Source of the DNA: Bryopsis sp. KO-2023
Taxonomy: Eukaryota > Chlorophyta > Ulvophyceae > Bryopsidales > Bryopsidaceae
Reading direction: 5' to 3'
Assembly: GCA_030272585.1 (NCBI GenBank)
Contig: BSYQ01000010.1
Coordinates: forward strand, 3,472,001 to 3,536,000
Length of the DNA: 64,000 nucleotides
Part shown: positions 12,607-23,874 of the stretch, one piece after another
Position numbering within the stretch: position 1 is the stretch's first letter
Layout of the letters: each line of letters starts with the position of its first letter
Notes under the pieces: model-generated
Seen by the model: the letters and a program-made list of their open reading frames with translations, nothing else
Databases searched by the model: none
What the model was told of the DNA's origin: nothing
Translations under genes and position numbers: made by a program

Positions 12607-13980
12607 CTCCGTTTACAGACACTTCTCTGGCACCGGGTTGCAAACAAACAAACAAACAAACAAAAATCATTTACATAGAATAAATGTTGCACCCCCCGAC
12701 TGATATGAACGAGGTTAGATTGAATGTTTGAATGGGACTGGGAATGATGTGACTAGGTAGGAGTTCAGCCTAGAACACTGTTACTACATATTCGAAATTC
12801 GGAGACGAGGTTGCAAGTGTTTTATCGTGAATCTGTGGGGGGTTGGGAATCCGAGCGTCCAGGAATAACACCAAAGTGTTGGTGCGTATTAACAACGGGT
12901 GCAATTCTTATGGACAGGGTTTAGTTTCAGGCCGATGGTGATCGATTGCAGCCCAATCTCGCATGGAAATAGACGTCGACGTCTATGCGGGTCAACCCTT
13001 TGCTGTTGGTTCTCTCGTTGTATCAAATTTCGACACACATGGCTGGTCCCCCGGGTACAGTGCTGGCGTGCGATGCAAGTGGCTCGCCTATCCGACGAAC
13101 CAGAATTCAACGGTCGACTTTCATTCCAGTTTTGTCTGTCATTGGCCAACACGTTGTTCAGACCTCGTAACTCCCAAAACTTATGTATCTTCGTATAATC
13201 TCGTTGCAAAAAAACCTCCGTATGGACAAGAGCGTGGAAGACTATGTCTCTTTGACCTATTGGGTGACCCAGAGATCAAAAACCTTCAACCAACAGATCA
13301 AGTTATTTGCAAAATTCGCTGCAAATGTGACTTGAATCGTTCACGTTCTGCAAGCGTCTCTTGACTAGCGATTTCTAAAACTCTCCAGTTGCCTATGGGC
13401 CTTTTGTTGCAGAGTTCGAAGGATGATTGTTGGTTCTGTTTTTGTGGCAAGCAAACTATTCCCCCATTACTCAATTGCAATACTTGGCCAAAAATTGGCT
13501 TCTTATTGTCTTGATGTTCGTGGACCACTTAATCAACATAGCCTACACACTGTCTTGATGTCTGATCCTTTTGAATGGGATGTTCAAACATGTGGATGTG
13601 GCCTTTGATCTCAGCCTCTCTGTTGAATATGATTGTGACATTTAACGGGAAATCGGTGGAGCTCTTTTGTGTGTGGAAATAAATCAAGATTGCATATATC
13701 GTTCCACAGAAACATTCCTGCAGACAGGGTTGTTTTCGACACTCCAGTTTCTGCCCCCATCAGTGCCCCCCGACTTCCAAAAAGCCATGACGATCAAATA
13801 CAATCCTAAACTACTGTACCAACACCAGCTCCAGGTTGTGTCACTGGTTTTTGAGTTGCAGTTCTGTTCATTTTTTTCCTGTTGCGATGAAAAAGATACT
13901 CCAATTGTCCAAGTTGGTTTTCTGACGCAAAACACCATTCCTTACAAGATGCACACACACACACACTCTCTCTCTCCTGT
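12607..13980. other. intergenic or 5' region, unassigned
   Basis: Between the first recognisable LOR exon and the SWC5 stop I see no ORF with a known domain. Several minus-strand ORFs of 70-140 aa exist, and one could hold the missing LOR start exon, but none shows a clear start plus donor in the needed phase. A short (CAAA)n/(CAAACAAA) tract lies at 12640-12664. Confidence 0.4.
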
Positions 13981-16025
13981 TCACAACCTCCCCCTTGTCC
14001 GCATGTCACTCGCAAGCCTATTGTCCCGTTCTTTTTCGTACTGCTTGGCAGTCGACCTCTCCAGAAAATCGACTTTATCCAAGTACTGGTCGTTGCTCCT
14101 TTTGTGGACCTCCAGCTCCTCCTCCAGACCGGTGTCCGTTTTCTTGTGATCTTGCCAATCGCTTCGACTTTTGTCCAAGACGTTGACCTGTGAAAAAGCA
14201 CAATCAAATTCATGAACAACAATGGTTGAATTTAGAGTACTTGGCTGGTGAGGCTGTTTTTTTTTCCGCTGGGAAATGGGACGAAAGTTTAATTAGCTGT
14301 GGGTTGTGTCGGCGCACTTCACCGAATGGTTCACTCGGGTTGGTCGATTTTTGTGAAAAGGCAGGCTGTCGTATTTTGGATGTGTGAAAGCAGAAATGTA
14401 ACGAGCAGAATTCAACATCTCATCTAGAGCACCTTCTTTTTCCCATCGATGGACTCCAGGAATGCATCAAATCCAGCAGTTGCTGTTGGCCGAGAAGCTT
14501 TCTCTGCTTCGGCTGACCCCTCGGCCACAACTTTTTTCACCTGAGCACTCACCATCAATAACCATCAGCCACGATCAACGCCTGAAACCACCACATCAAA
14601 CTAACCCCCCCCCCCAAAAAAAAAAAAAAAGATAAAGACTCACTTCTACGCTCTGACCCCCAAGCTTTTTGGTTTCGGTGACCAGAACTTTTCCATGCAT
14701 TTGGGCAGCTGTGATCGACCTAGCCTCTTTGACGGCTGCGAGTGCCGATTTCGCGATGGAAATGATAGAACCGTCTTTTCCGCTGAGCTCCTTTGCTCCG
14801 CTCTGCTACTGCAGCACAATTTGAAAGACCCCACGATACAAGCAAATGAAAACTAACTCCCAGATTCAATGCACCACATGGAAGAGCAATTAAAATAATA
14901 TTAAAAAAAAAACGGGAAAGGATATGAAAAGAAAGAGCGAACGAAAGGAGGAGAATTGTGCATTCTCACCTTGGAGCTGCTTTTCGTCGACAGCATCGAT
15001 TTCCAGAACTGAAAAAAAAAACACAAGAAATTGAGGAGCTGCTTCAAAAACCAGGTTCCCTAAAGAGTTGATAGACTGTTGGGCTTCAGCCAGCCCTTTG
15101 GCAAAAAAGTTACTTTTGGGGGGCAAAAAACGGTGTATTTCTGAGGAGCCACAGAAATCAGGGATGAAGTCTCAGATCCTTCTGAAATTCGAACGATTCA
15201 TTTTCCATATATTGAAAGATTTTCCAAAGAAAAATCTGTGGAGACCAAAATACATAGTCAAGCGAACGTTTCTCTTCCTTCTGATTAATTTGCTAATTCA
15301 CAATTGAATATTCCATCCACTGAAAGCGTAAAGGCATACACCCATCGTCAATCACCAATATCAGACTGAACACCATGACGCATACCCTGTCTGGATCTGC
15401 CTTGGTACTCTTTTCTTCCCTGCCAAGCCCCGGCACAGCCCCAATCCCTTTCGATTTCCTCACGTTCGATTTTTCGTTTAATTTCATCCATATGGCATCC
15501 ACCTTTGCCTTCTTGGCGATCTGTTCGGGTGATGGCTCATTTTTTACGGGGTTGGGAGGTTGGATTTCCACACTTTCCTCTAATGCCCGTCTGAATGAAA
15601 CATACAAGAAACGGTACGTCTCCACTCAACCACCAACTCACTTGCTTCTGGCATCCTTTCCAAATCACAAGAAATCAGGATTAACAAAAAGTTGGGTGCG
15701 GTCGTGTCAGGAGCCCCACAGTCGGGGTGTTCTGGCACCGATCAAATGACCGGTTGAAGGAATAATGAGCCGTACCGCACCCAGTCACTATGTCACACCA
15801 AACCGTCATCACGTGACTAACCCAACTGGGCGCGTTCTGCTTTTCGCTCGTTTCCGAGCCCGCCAAGCAAATGCACCGAGGGCGGTTTCTCGCGAAAAAG
15901 AGGTTTCAACCCAACACTTGCACATACTTTTGCCCCTTCTCCTTCAGCTTGTCAGCTCTTCCCGGGTCGTAATCTTCGTCCCCTTCGTCGTCGGAAGGTA
16001 GGTTCGCTGTCAAAATTGAAGCCAT
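13981..16025 (-). CDS. SWC5: SWC5 / CFDP1 (BCNT-domain subunit of the SWR1 H2A.Z-deposition complex)
   Basis: Six exons in minus order: 16025-15928, 15590-15386, 15008-14970, 14790-14644, 14540-14433, 14187-13981. Phases match and give 267 aa. The N-terminus is acidic (MASILTANLPSDDEGDEDYD), as in the family, where this region contacts histones. The middle contains a proline/lysine-rich stretch (PPNPVKNEPSPEQ) and AKVDAIWMKLNEK. The last exon is the diagnostic BCNT-C domain: VLDKSRSDWQDHK, then EELEVHKRSNDQYLDKVDFL and QYEKERDNRLASDM. The family acts in the nucleus with the SWR1/SRCAP remodeller, exchanging H2A for H2A.Z. The start lies only 176 bp from the divergent start of the dienelactone hydrolase, suggesting a shared promoter region. 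Confidence 0.85.
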
Positions 16026-16200
16026 CAGGGGTCCTTGGCTTGTTAAGGTCGGAACAGAGAACGCTTCGGGGACTCTTAAGACGAGTGCTGGAGGGCTTTG
16101 CCCGACATGAACAAAAATAGAACAATCATGTACGAACTGTACGACACCATCACCAAAGAGTGACCTTTGCGTTTCTGTCGTTTGCAGAAGCCAGGGCTCG

Positions 16201-19200
16201 ATGGTCAGTCCCTGTGTTGTTGCCAGAAGCAGGATTTTTCCACTAGTTGATAGAGTCTTTGTAAACCATCCTACGAGGGTACCAAGGCGCCGAGATTTTT
16301 TCACAAAAAGCGCTGCGGACGGGTTAGCTGTCGTTACGGCTGGCCTGGGGTTGGTGCCTCTCACGATAGCGATCGACGAGATCGCAGATAGGATCGCCGG
16401 TCGAGTACAGAAGATCACAAACGCTGACGCTAACGGAACTGCTTGCTACGTGGCGTTTCCAAAAGACTTCGACGAGGGAGATCGCAACACCTGCTATCCT
16501 GTGGTGGTGCTAGTTCACACTCGCGTAACGGCACTTTTACCCAAATCGTACCCACAACATACCCAAGTACCCAAACAATACCCATCAGATACCCAAACCG
16601 TACCCAACATTGGGTACGTTTTGGGTAATTACCCACCTCACTACCCAAACTGTACCCAAACCATACCCAATCCATGCCCAATAGTGGGTAGAATTGGGTA
16701 AGTACCGCACACATACCACAGGCCTATGGTAAGCGAGATATGCTTGGTATGTCGTGGGTACGCTTTGGGTAGTACCCAATGTTTCCCAAAAGAATTATAG
16801 GGATGGGTACGTGTTGGGTAAAGATTGGGTACTTTTTGGCAGAACTACTTGTTGGGTACCCAAACTTTACCCAAATATACCCGGAGCATACCCACATGTG
16901 GTACGTATTTGGTACGTTGTGGGTAGTACCCAATATTGACCCAAACTATGCAAAAGCATGGGTACGTTTTGGGTATTGTTTGGGTACTTTTTGGCATAAC
17001 TACCACATGTACCCATACATTACCTAGATTCGACCAAAACGTGCCCAAAACATACCCAAAACGTGCCCAAAACGTGTCAAAATGTGACACGTAATGGGTA
17101 CAATGTGGGCAATACCCAGCCCTACTCCTTTAGAGTAAGTCACACAATTGCGGCGCAGAAGCCACATGACGGACTCATTAAACTTGCCGAAGATCTCTGT
17201 CTGCGTTGTTGAACAACGACAACGTTTCTGTTCGCGCAGCTTGCTCGCCCCGCTTCAGAGTCGCGCTTGTGATGCGACCTACAAGCTCGCCATCCCCGCT
17301 TCAGAGTCGCGCCTGCGATGCGACCTGGAAGCATTGGACGGTGCCTTGGGCCTCTGATGAAAACGCTGGTATCACCCTGAGGATCTATCGCTGACATGCG
17401 TCAATGGGCACAGGCTATGATGCTTTCGTGGAGGCGGTCGGCTTCCTCCCTATGTCGAGGCTTCACCCACGTGGTCGGTGATGTTCCACTTCTCTGCCCA
17501 GCATGTGCAATATTCTAGGTCAGGTAACATAATAAAACTGCACAAGGTTTAAGCAGCAACATGAATAGGGATATTTCATCTAAAAAAAGTATTATGATGT
17601 TGTTGCCTTTCTGATTTTTTTTTGGCCCTAAAGAGAGGCCTGTGAACGTTTTTTACAGGGGGAGGGAGGGCTCCTTAGAATGAAATTTGTTTCAGGTGTT
17701 TGTAAGGCGAGCATATGTGCTTGCTTTGGTTAAGAAAAAGCCTTTTTCAGGACAGATTGGAATTGAGAGGATGAACCTGCATTCTGTGTGGCCCTGTACA
17801 CGAGAAAATAACATATAAGAAGGGACAAGGTGACATCAACATTTGGGCTGCCCGGTTCTTGTTCTTGTGTGAAAGTGTATTCACACATACGGTGAAAAAC
17901 AGAGTTCTTTGATTTTCCAGGTATTTGTATCCATGTTCCTACTTTAAGCATATAATTTATTAGGCCTCACAGAAATCTATTCTTGCAGAAACTTTGCTGA
18001 AACAGCGTGTTTCATAGGGGGGATCTAATCAGATCCCAGTAATGCCAGTTGGAAATCTCTTGTCAGAAAAAGAATAAACAAAAGATTGAAAAAAATGCAT
18101 CAGCTGAAGCGTGCCAAACCTTGTATGTGCATTTCCTCTGATGCAGAAAAGAAGAGTCAGAGGATTGGGTTCAAGATATTGAAAATCCAAGGCTAGCAAT
18201 CTCCGAAAAGAACTGAGGGGGACAAGGTGGTTGAAGACTCTTCAAAGGGAATTAGACTCGACACCCCTTTTTGAGAATTGAGGTCCCAAACAAATTTGAA
18301 TGAGGGATGTTGCTTGTTTTGATGTGCACAAATAGATGCACTTGTATGCATTTGGAGGTTGAGGGCTGGATGTGAATGAAGGAACAAGTGTTCTTGTAAA
18401 TTATTTCTTTTTTGTCACTTTTGTTGTTCTTGGCAGATTAGGTTTGAACTAGACACCACCCGATTTGTACCTGATCTATAACAAATGATTGATAGCGGGT
18501 GGCTGCCCAAAGCGTACCCAATACATACCCACTATGCGTTTATGGGTAAATATAGGGTACTTTCTGTATAATACCCAATTCATACCCATACAATGTGGTA
18601 AGGATTGGGTAGGACCCAGTACATACCCACCGACTTTGGGTATCTTTTGGGTACTACCCAATGCATACCCGTCTCGTTGTGGGTATGTATCGGGTACTAC
18701 CCAGTCCTTACCCACATTGAATGGGTATGAATTGGGTAGTACCCAATTCCTACCCACCAAGTCCGGGTATCGTTTGGGTAGTACCCAATTCATACCCACC
18801 AAGTTCGGGTATCGTTTGGGTACTACCCAATTCATACCCACCAACTTTGGGTATCGTTTGGGTACTACCCGATCCGTACCAAGCAACTCCGATAACTTCC
18901 CAAATCGTACCCAAATCTACCCAAATCGTACCCATAGAATACCCAAACTAGGGTATACCCAAATATACCCAAAATTACCCAATTCATGCCATTAAAAAAC
19001 GGGTAGTCCGCGGGTAGTTTTGGGTACGAATTGGGTAATTTTCGTAACGTGAGTGTCACCAGATTTTTGGACTGCAGAAGCGCGAGGTTGACCTCTGCGA
19101 CGAGCTCGCCGGTCAAGGGTACATCGCTGTGGCGGTCGACACTTTCGATGGAAAGTCGTCGACCTGGATCCCACGGGCGATCACTTTCGTGTATCAGAAA

Positions 19201-19650
19201 GCTTTGACGGAAGAGGGCGACTATGGAGTTCCCCAGGTTGATGCCGCCGTGAGATGGATACGTTCACAGGAGTGGGGTCAAACAGCCAGGATGGCTGTTG
19301 CTGGCTTTTGTTACGGGGGAGGGTGCAGCATCCGTTATGCAGTCCAGCATCCTGACGACTTACAAGCGGCGGTGGTGTTCTATGGGAGGCCTGTGAATGC
19401 CGAACAGGCTCGACAACTTCGCTGCCCTGTGTTAGGGATCTACGGAACATCCGATTCTCAGTTTCCCAAGGAAACTGTCGACGCCTTTGAAACGGCGCTG
19501 AGCACGCTTCTGGTGGACACAAAAGTCGAGCGTTACTTGGACCAAAAGCATGCGTTTGTTACTGATTTAGAAGCCATCAAGAAAGGGGGCCCACCAGCGG
19601 CGGCGTGGAACAGTTTTTTGGACTTTCTGGATGTCCATATGAAACCGTAG
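16201..19650 (+). CDS. dienelactone hydrolase family protein with Tat-like leader, coding exon interrupted by a CACTA-like element
   Basis: Coding parts are 16201-16517 and 19059-19650. Removing the element plus one TCA duplication gives 302 aa in one frame. The N-terminal part has RRRDFFTK followed by a hydrophobic Ala/Gly/Val/Leu segment, a twin-arginine (Tat) type signal near residues 28-55. Next come ADANGTACYVAFPKDF and PVVVLVHQIFGL (the last created by joining the halves; it matches the family 'HEIFGL' segment), then GYIAVAVDTF, the nucleophile elbow AGFCYGGG with the family's cysteine nucleophile, and a C-terminal KHAFV histidine motif. The family hydrolyses lactones and related esters. 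An alternative reading splices the insert out: donor CGC|GTAACG inside the left terminal repeat and acceptor ACCAG|ATTTTT give an in-frame product in which Thr-Arg replaces one Gln. The Tat-like leader suggests bacterial ancestry or thylakoid-lumen targeting; that is inference. Confidence 0.8.
16530..17110. repeat. left subterminal TACCCAA/TTGGGTA repeat array
   Basis: Dozens of short TACCCAA, GTACCC and reverse-complement GGGTAC motifs at irregular spacing and in both orientations. They lie just inside the left end of the CACTA-like element, as expected for transposase-binding subterminal repeats. Confidence 0.75.
18500..19045. repeat. right subterminal TACCCAA/TTGGGTA repeat array
   Basis: The counterpart of the left array. 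It includes near-regular units of about 30-40 bp built on ATTCATACCCACCAA and GGGTATCGTTTGGGTA (for example 18735-18860). It ends inside the right terminal repeat of the element. Confidence 0.75.
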
Positions 19651-19867
19651 TAGTTTTCTGAAATGGTTCAGAAGCTTCTTGTCTTTTCTGTGCACTGGTG
19701 TCTGATACGGTAACGGCCGTTATTCGGGGGGGTATGCCTTGCCCATACCCAAGCAAGCCAGCTGTGTGCAGGGTTGATTCTGATTCCTGTAAGGAGGAGG
19801 ATGATTGTACGACATTGTTGCAACTGACCCCCCCCCCCTCCCCAAAGTCTTGGTTAACACAATTTGT

Positions 19868-20934
19868 TTAATTGCTGCTGCAAATATCAGTGTTTGAATT
19901 CTCCAGCTCGTTCAGCATGTCTCTGGCTGTTTTCCCATAACGATCCTTCAGATCAAGGCAGGCAGGAAATTTCGCAATCAATATTCTTGCAGTGTCCAGG
20001 TGACCCTTCAATCCAACACCGAACCCACAGTCAATCACTGCATGTGAAGTTTGATTTTCCAATTTCTGCCTTGCATGCCAGGTGTTGCGAAAGATGCACA
20101 CCTGAGCTAGAGCTTTGTGCAGTGGGGTTTCGCCATCAAAGTCTTGGATAGAACCATCCGACTTGTACGCACACCTGCACATCCAACCATTTATGCTGTC
20201 AGCATGCCTGTCGAAAGGGCAATATTTGCACTATGTTTAGGGATAGAAAAAATCTCACAGTGTATTCACAATCGAAGCGTGGCCCATGTGTGCCGCCCTG
20301 TGTAAACTTGTTGCTCCACCAGCGGTTGTCCTTCTGTCGACATCGGCACCTGAAAAATCGAAGGACATCCTCAGCTTACCAGCGAAATTAGCGAAAGTGT
20401 CTGTTTTACTCGATTCCGGATTATAAGCATGAGCATGCGAACATTTACCACTTTGTAGCAGCAGGAGGACACAGTCCTGGTGTCCGGATCGGGATGCATA
20501 GTGGAGAGGGGTGTAGCCGCTGTGACCTTGAGAAAAAAAGCACAAATTTAGTCATCAAATTTCGACTGCTTGCAGCCACCACATCACAACAAAAAGGAAA
20601 TGATCCTGTGAAGATCAATCATGCAATCTGAAGGATGTCAGTCATCCAAACAATCCCCCCCCTCCCAATAGTGCAAAGCACAACAAACACAACGGAGATT
20701 CAGTTGGGGGAAAAAAGTTTCCGAGGGAAAATTTGACTGACCATCGACTCCATCGCCGTCCACAGCGTCTGGCCTTTTTCTGAGGATCGTCCTCAATCGG
20801 TCGATGTGGCCGCTCTTTGCGGCAGCACATGCGCTGCGCATGAAGTCGACCTCATCGAGCGATTGCTGCGTCGAGCTCCACGTCTTTGCACAATTGCATC
20901 CTTCGGCATGCGCTTCGCATACGTTAGAATTCAT
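19868..20934 (-). CDS. ANKRD39: ankyrin repeat domain protein 39 (ANKRD39-like)
   Basis: Five exons in minus order: 20934-20742, 20526-20449, 20349-20259, 20174-20102, 20005-19868. Phases match and give 190 aa, close to the 183-aa human protein. The Cys-containing N-terminus (CEAHAEGCNCAKTW) leads to QQSLDEVDFMRSA, which parallels the ANKRD39 'QTLEEMDFE' start. Ankyrin repeats follow: GYTPLHYASRSGHQDCVLLL, GGATSLHRAAHMGHASIV, GETPLHKALAQGHLDTARIL. The C-terminus DLKDRYGKTARDML matches the family end. Ankyrin repeats mediate protein-protein contacts; the specific partner is not known from sequence. The 3' end is 216 bp from the stop of the dienelactone hydrolase on the other strand (convergent). 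Confidence 0.85.
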
Positions 20935-21163
20935 CCCGAAATCTCAGACCCTCCACTCGCCATTCCTGTCCTCAGCAATTGCTACGATTGCCCGTCGTGG
21001 TCCAATTTGACATCCCATTGAAACAAGTCGGACGTTACCCTCATCAGAAAATCACGTGGTTCATCCAGACGCATTTTTGGTTGGATTCTTGAATCTTGGA
21101 TCAAGTCACTTTCCACCAGCTGGTAAAAAAAAGAATGAAAAATATTTTACAGGATATTTCCCA

Positions 21164-23715
21164 CTATAACATCGATGGCAGCATCATCTCTATAAGCCCC
21201 CTTGGATTGTCCACATGCAACCAGTGACCTGCATTTTCCAACACCAAACTTCGAGTGCTGCCAGGCAGAGCCTGAGCAAAAAGTCCAAAACAAAAAACAC
21301 TCTCAAAAGTGGTTGGCAAAACTACCAAAAAATTGAAAAAAATAAATCAAAAAAATAAAATTACAAAGAAAAATAAAAGGGAAGTATCTGAAGTGGACAA
21401 TTTGAACACTGAAATCAATAGTTGACATGGAAAAAATGACGCGATTGATGTTTTGTGGAAGGGTGCACCTGTGTTTGCTTCGCTATTTGCTCCAATTCCT
21501 GAATCATGGCATCGTCCCACCTGTCTGACTTCCCAGCCCTCACAACGTTTATCGTTGTGCCTGGTGGTGGTGCTTTCAATATCGAATAGCAATCCGTCAT
21601 TCTGGACAAAACAGAAACACCTTCTCAAAAAAACACACAAGCAAATATCGTGAACATTGGCGGCTGCAATTTTGATACAACCTACTTGTAACTTTCATAC
21701 ATATCGCTTGCCCCTGCGACATTAAACATCCATCTCAGCGGATGGTCAGCTTTTCCGTGTAGATTGCTGCCTAGCCATTGAGCCAGACCCAAGGAAAATC
21801 CTTGTCCCTGCATGTGTTTATACAGCCAGTCCCGCGAATCCACCGGTTCAGGAATCCCCTGGACAAAATATCGAACAGCCCATATCCCTCATGTACACAG
21901 CGCCAGGTGAAGCTTGTCTTCTGATGTGGGAGTGTTTTTCCTTTGTTTTTTTTTGTATTTTTCCGGTTTCTTTTAGCCAAGATCCAGAGCCACAAGCAGA
22001 GCAGGCAGGGTATTAATTGCAAGGTGGTGGTGTGGAGTTCTTTTTTGCAAAATAAAGATTGTCAGTTCGACTACCTTGACAGCATCAAGAACTTTGTCCA
22101 CATCGCTCGTTGCAGTAAATTCTGCTGGCACTTTTCCAGGCTGGGAGTCCAAAACCCACACCTTGAAAGGAAAAAATAAAATAAAACAATTAGACAGAAT
22201 CTGACGTGCATCGAAGCAAGTCTGTCAGTTCATCCCCTCCCCACAAAAACATACACACCAAAAAAAAAAGCGCTTTGGTCGAAACGAAACAAAACTAATT
22301 GTACGATTTTGTCAAATTTCTGTTTTGTGGATTTTGGTTGTATTGCGTATAGACCAGTGTATTCCTTTCTTACCTGCTTTGGCATCGAAACCGATTCACC
22401 AGGCTGCCCTAAGATTCTGGTATATTCCAGCACAACCTTCCCCCCCATGGAGTGCCCAACGACCATCTTTGGAGAAGCCCTAGACAAAAGAAAATCCCAT
22501 ATGCAAAATAAAACGAACGCTGCAGCTTTTTTTGCACCGGATATTATCAATGTCAGTACCCATTGTCTGACAAGATTTATAAAAGTGTGAATCACCCGAT
22601 TTCTTTTTGAACGAAATGCACGAGGTCTCCGGCTGCTGCTTGAATGGAGTGGGGCGACCGAAAGCCTTCAAGTTTGGCAGACTGTCCATGGTTTCTGAGA
22701 TCCACAAGAAACAGCCTCCACTCCCTGAAAAAGAAATATACAAAAACAACAGAACATTTAACGAAATAATCTCCAATAAATTTTGTTGCTAAAATTTCCA
22801 CATCAAATTTTTTTAAACCGACCAGGAAGTGCAGACAAACTGAAGCATGATGCATTTGAAATGTTTTTTGGGAAAAAAAAACAAAAAACGAAACAAGGAA
22901 CCTTACCTCCCACTTTCAACAGCTGCTTGCTTAGCTAATTGTGTTGATACTGATCTCCTGGCATCACAACCAAATTAAAAACAATTAATTAAAAAAATTC
23001 GTCCGCACTTAACTTCATGTAGCTGTTGACATGGCACCAGGGAAATGGAAAAAAAAAAATCTCACCAATTTCTTCCAGCTCCCAGCAACCCGTGCACAAT
23101 CAATCCAACACATGGATCCTCCTATATTATCAAAAGTTGCTGTTATTATTTCTTGAATTGTCTTAAAATGCAGGAGCCTTCAGTTTGCTTTTTTTTCCTT
23201 TTTCACTCCTTTGGACAGTTGGATGGGCTGAACAAAACTCACGAACACCTAATCATTGATGCTGTACCATGTATCGATTTCGACCAATACACTCATCGAT
23301 ATATCATCACAAAGTGGATTTATATGGAGTGTGCAATACACAATCGCTGATCAATTCCCCCAATTTTATGATCCGAAAAAAAACACACAAAAAAAAACAA
23401 AATTTCTTGCAAAAATTTACCACGCTGAAAGTTTCAGAATTTCACCTTGGATGGTGTCTTTGGTATTCCCTTGATTTCCTCGAAGGCTAATGTTGATTGC
23501 AATCTTGCTTTACTGATGGATTCCAGTCCCTTGACAATCGAAACATGATCCTCCTCACCACATGTTATCAAATTGGATGGCCATAAACACACCCAAGAAC
23601 ACCCAACCAAGCACAAGAGCATCGCTCCCCTCACCTCCTTGGTGTGGTTGCTTCGGCGAATTGTGGATTCGATCACCCTTCTCCACATCGTGCAGCGAAC
23701 CCCAGCCTGGTTCAA
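21164..23715 (-). CDS. alpha/beta hydrolase, ABHD11-like
   Basis: Nine exons in minus order: 23715-23446, 23121-23066, 22957-22907, 22724-22596, 22479-22374, 22161-22075, 21858-21686, 21601-21469, 21271-21164. All phases match and give 370 aa from the first ATG; an internal start at MWRRVIES (about 23688) is also possible. Motifs in order: oxyanion segment GLIVHGLLGAGRNW, FLVDLRNHGQS (strand-4 Asp region), nucleophile elbow VVGHSMGGK (Ser about 179), and catalytic His in AGHWLHVDNPRG (about 351). This order and spacing match ABHD11/YbfF-type esterase-lipases. The N-terminus is basic then hydrophobic, compatible with mitochondrial or plastid targeting or a membrane anchor. The start is 160 bp from the divergent GRXS16 start. 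Confidence 0.85.
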
Positions 23716-23874
23716 TCGATCGCTGATGGGGGCAAATCAAACCTGTTCATTACCAAAAGTAGATGCAGGTCACTGCATTTCGCGCCAACCCATTTCTGGC
23801 ACAGGATTCCTGTGTTCATCCCTTCTTTTCCGTATTTTCCTCTTGGGTCACCAAAACCCAGCACAAGCGCACCC

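Larger units (their letters stand above)
16518..19055. mobile_element. non-autonomous CACTA-like DNA transposon inserted in a coding exon
   Basis: The ends are CACTCGCGTAACG (left) and CGTAACGTGAGTG (right), an imperfect terminal inverted repeat starting CACT. They are flanked by the 3-bp direct repeat TCA (16515-16517 and 19056-19058). CACT ends with a 3-bp target duplication are typical of the CACTA/EnSpm superfamily. The outer ~600 bp on the left (16530-17110) and ~550 bp on the right (18500-19045) are packed with TACCCAA-type motifs in both orientations, matching the subterminal repeats of CACTA elements. The core (17110-18500) has no transposase ORF, so the element is non-autonomous. Length 2,538 bp. 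Confidence 0.8.

Noticed and set aside
16530-19045. TACCCAA arrays as a CRISPR array or interstitial telomere
   Set aside because: Motif spacing is irregular, both orientations are mixed and there are no unique equal-length spacers. The arrays are bounded by CACT inverted repeats and TCA duplications, which a transposon explains better.
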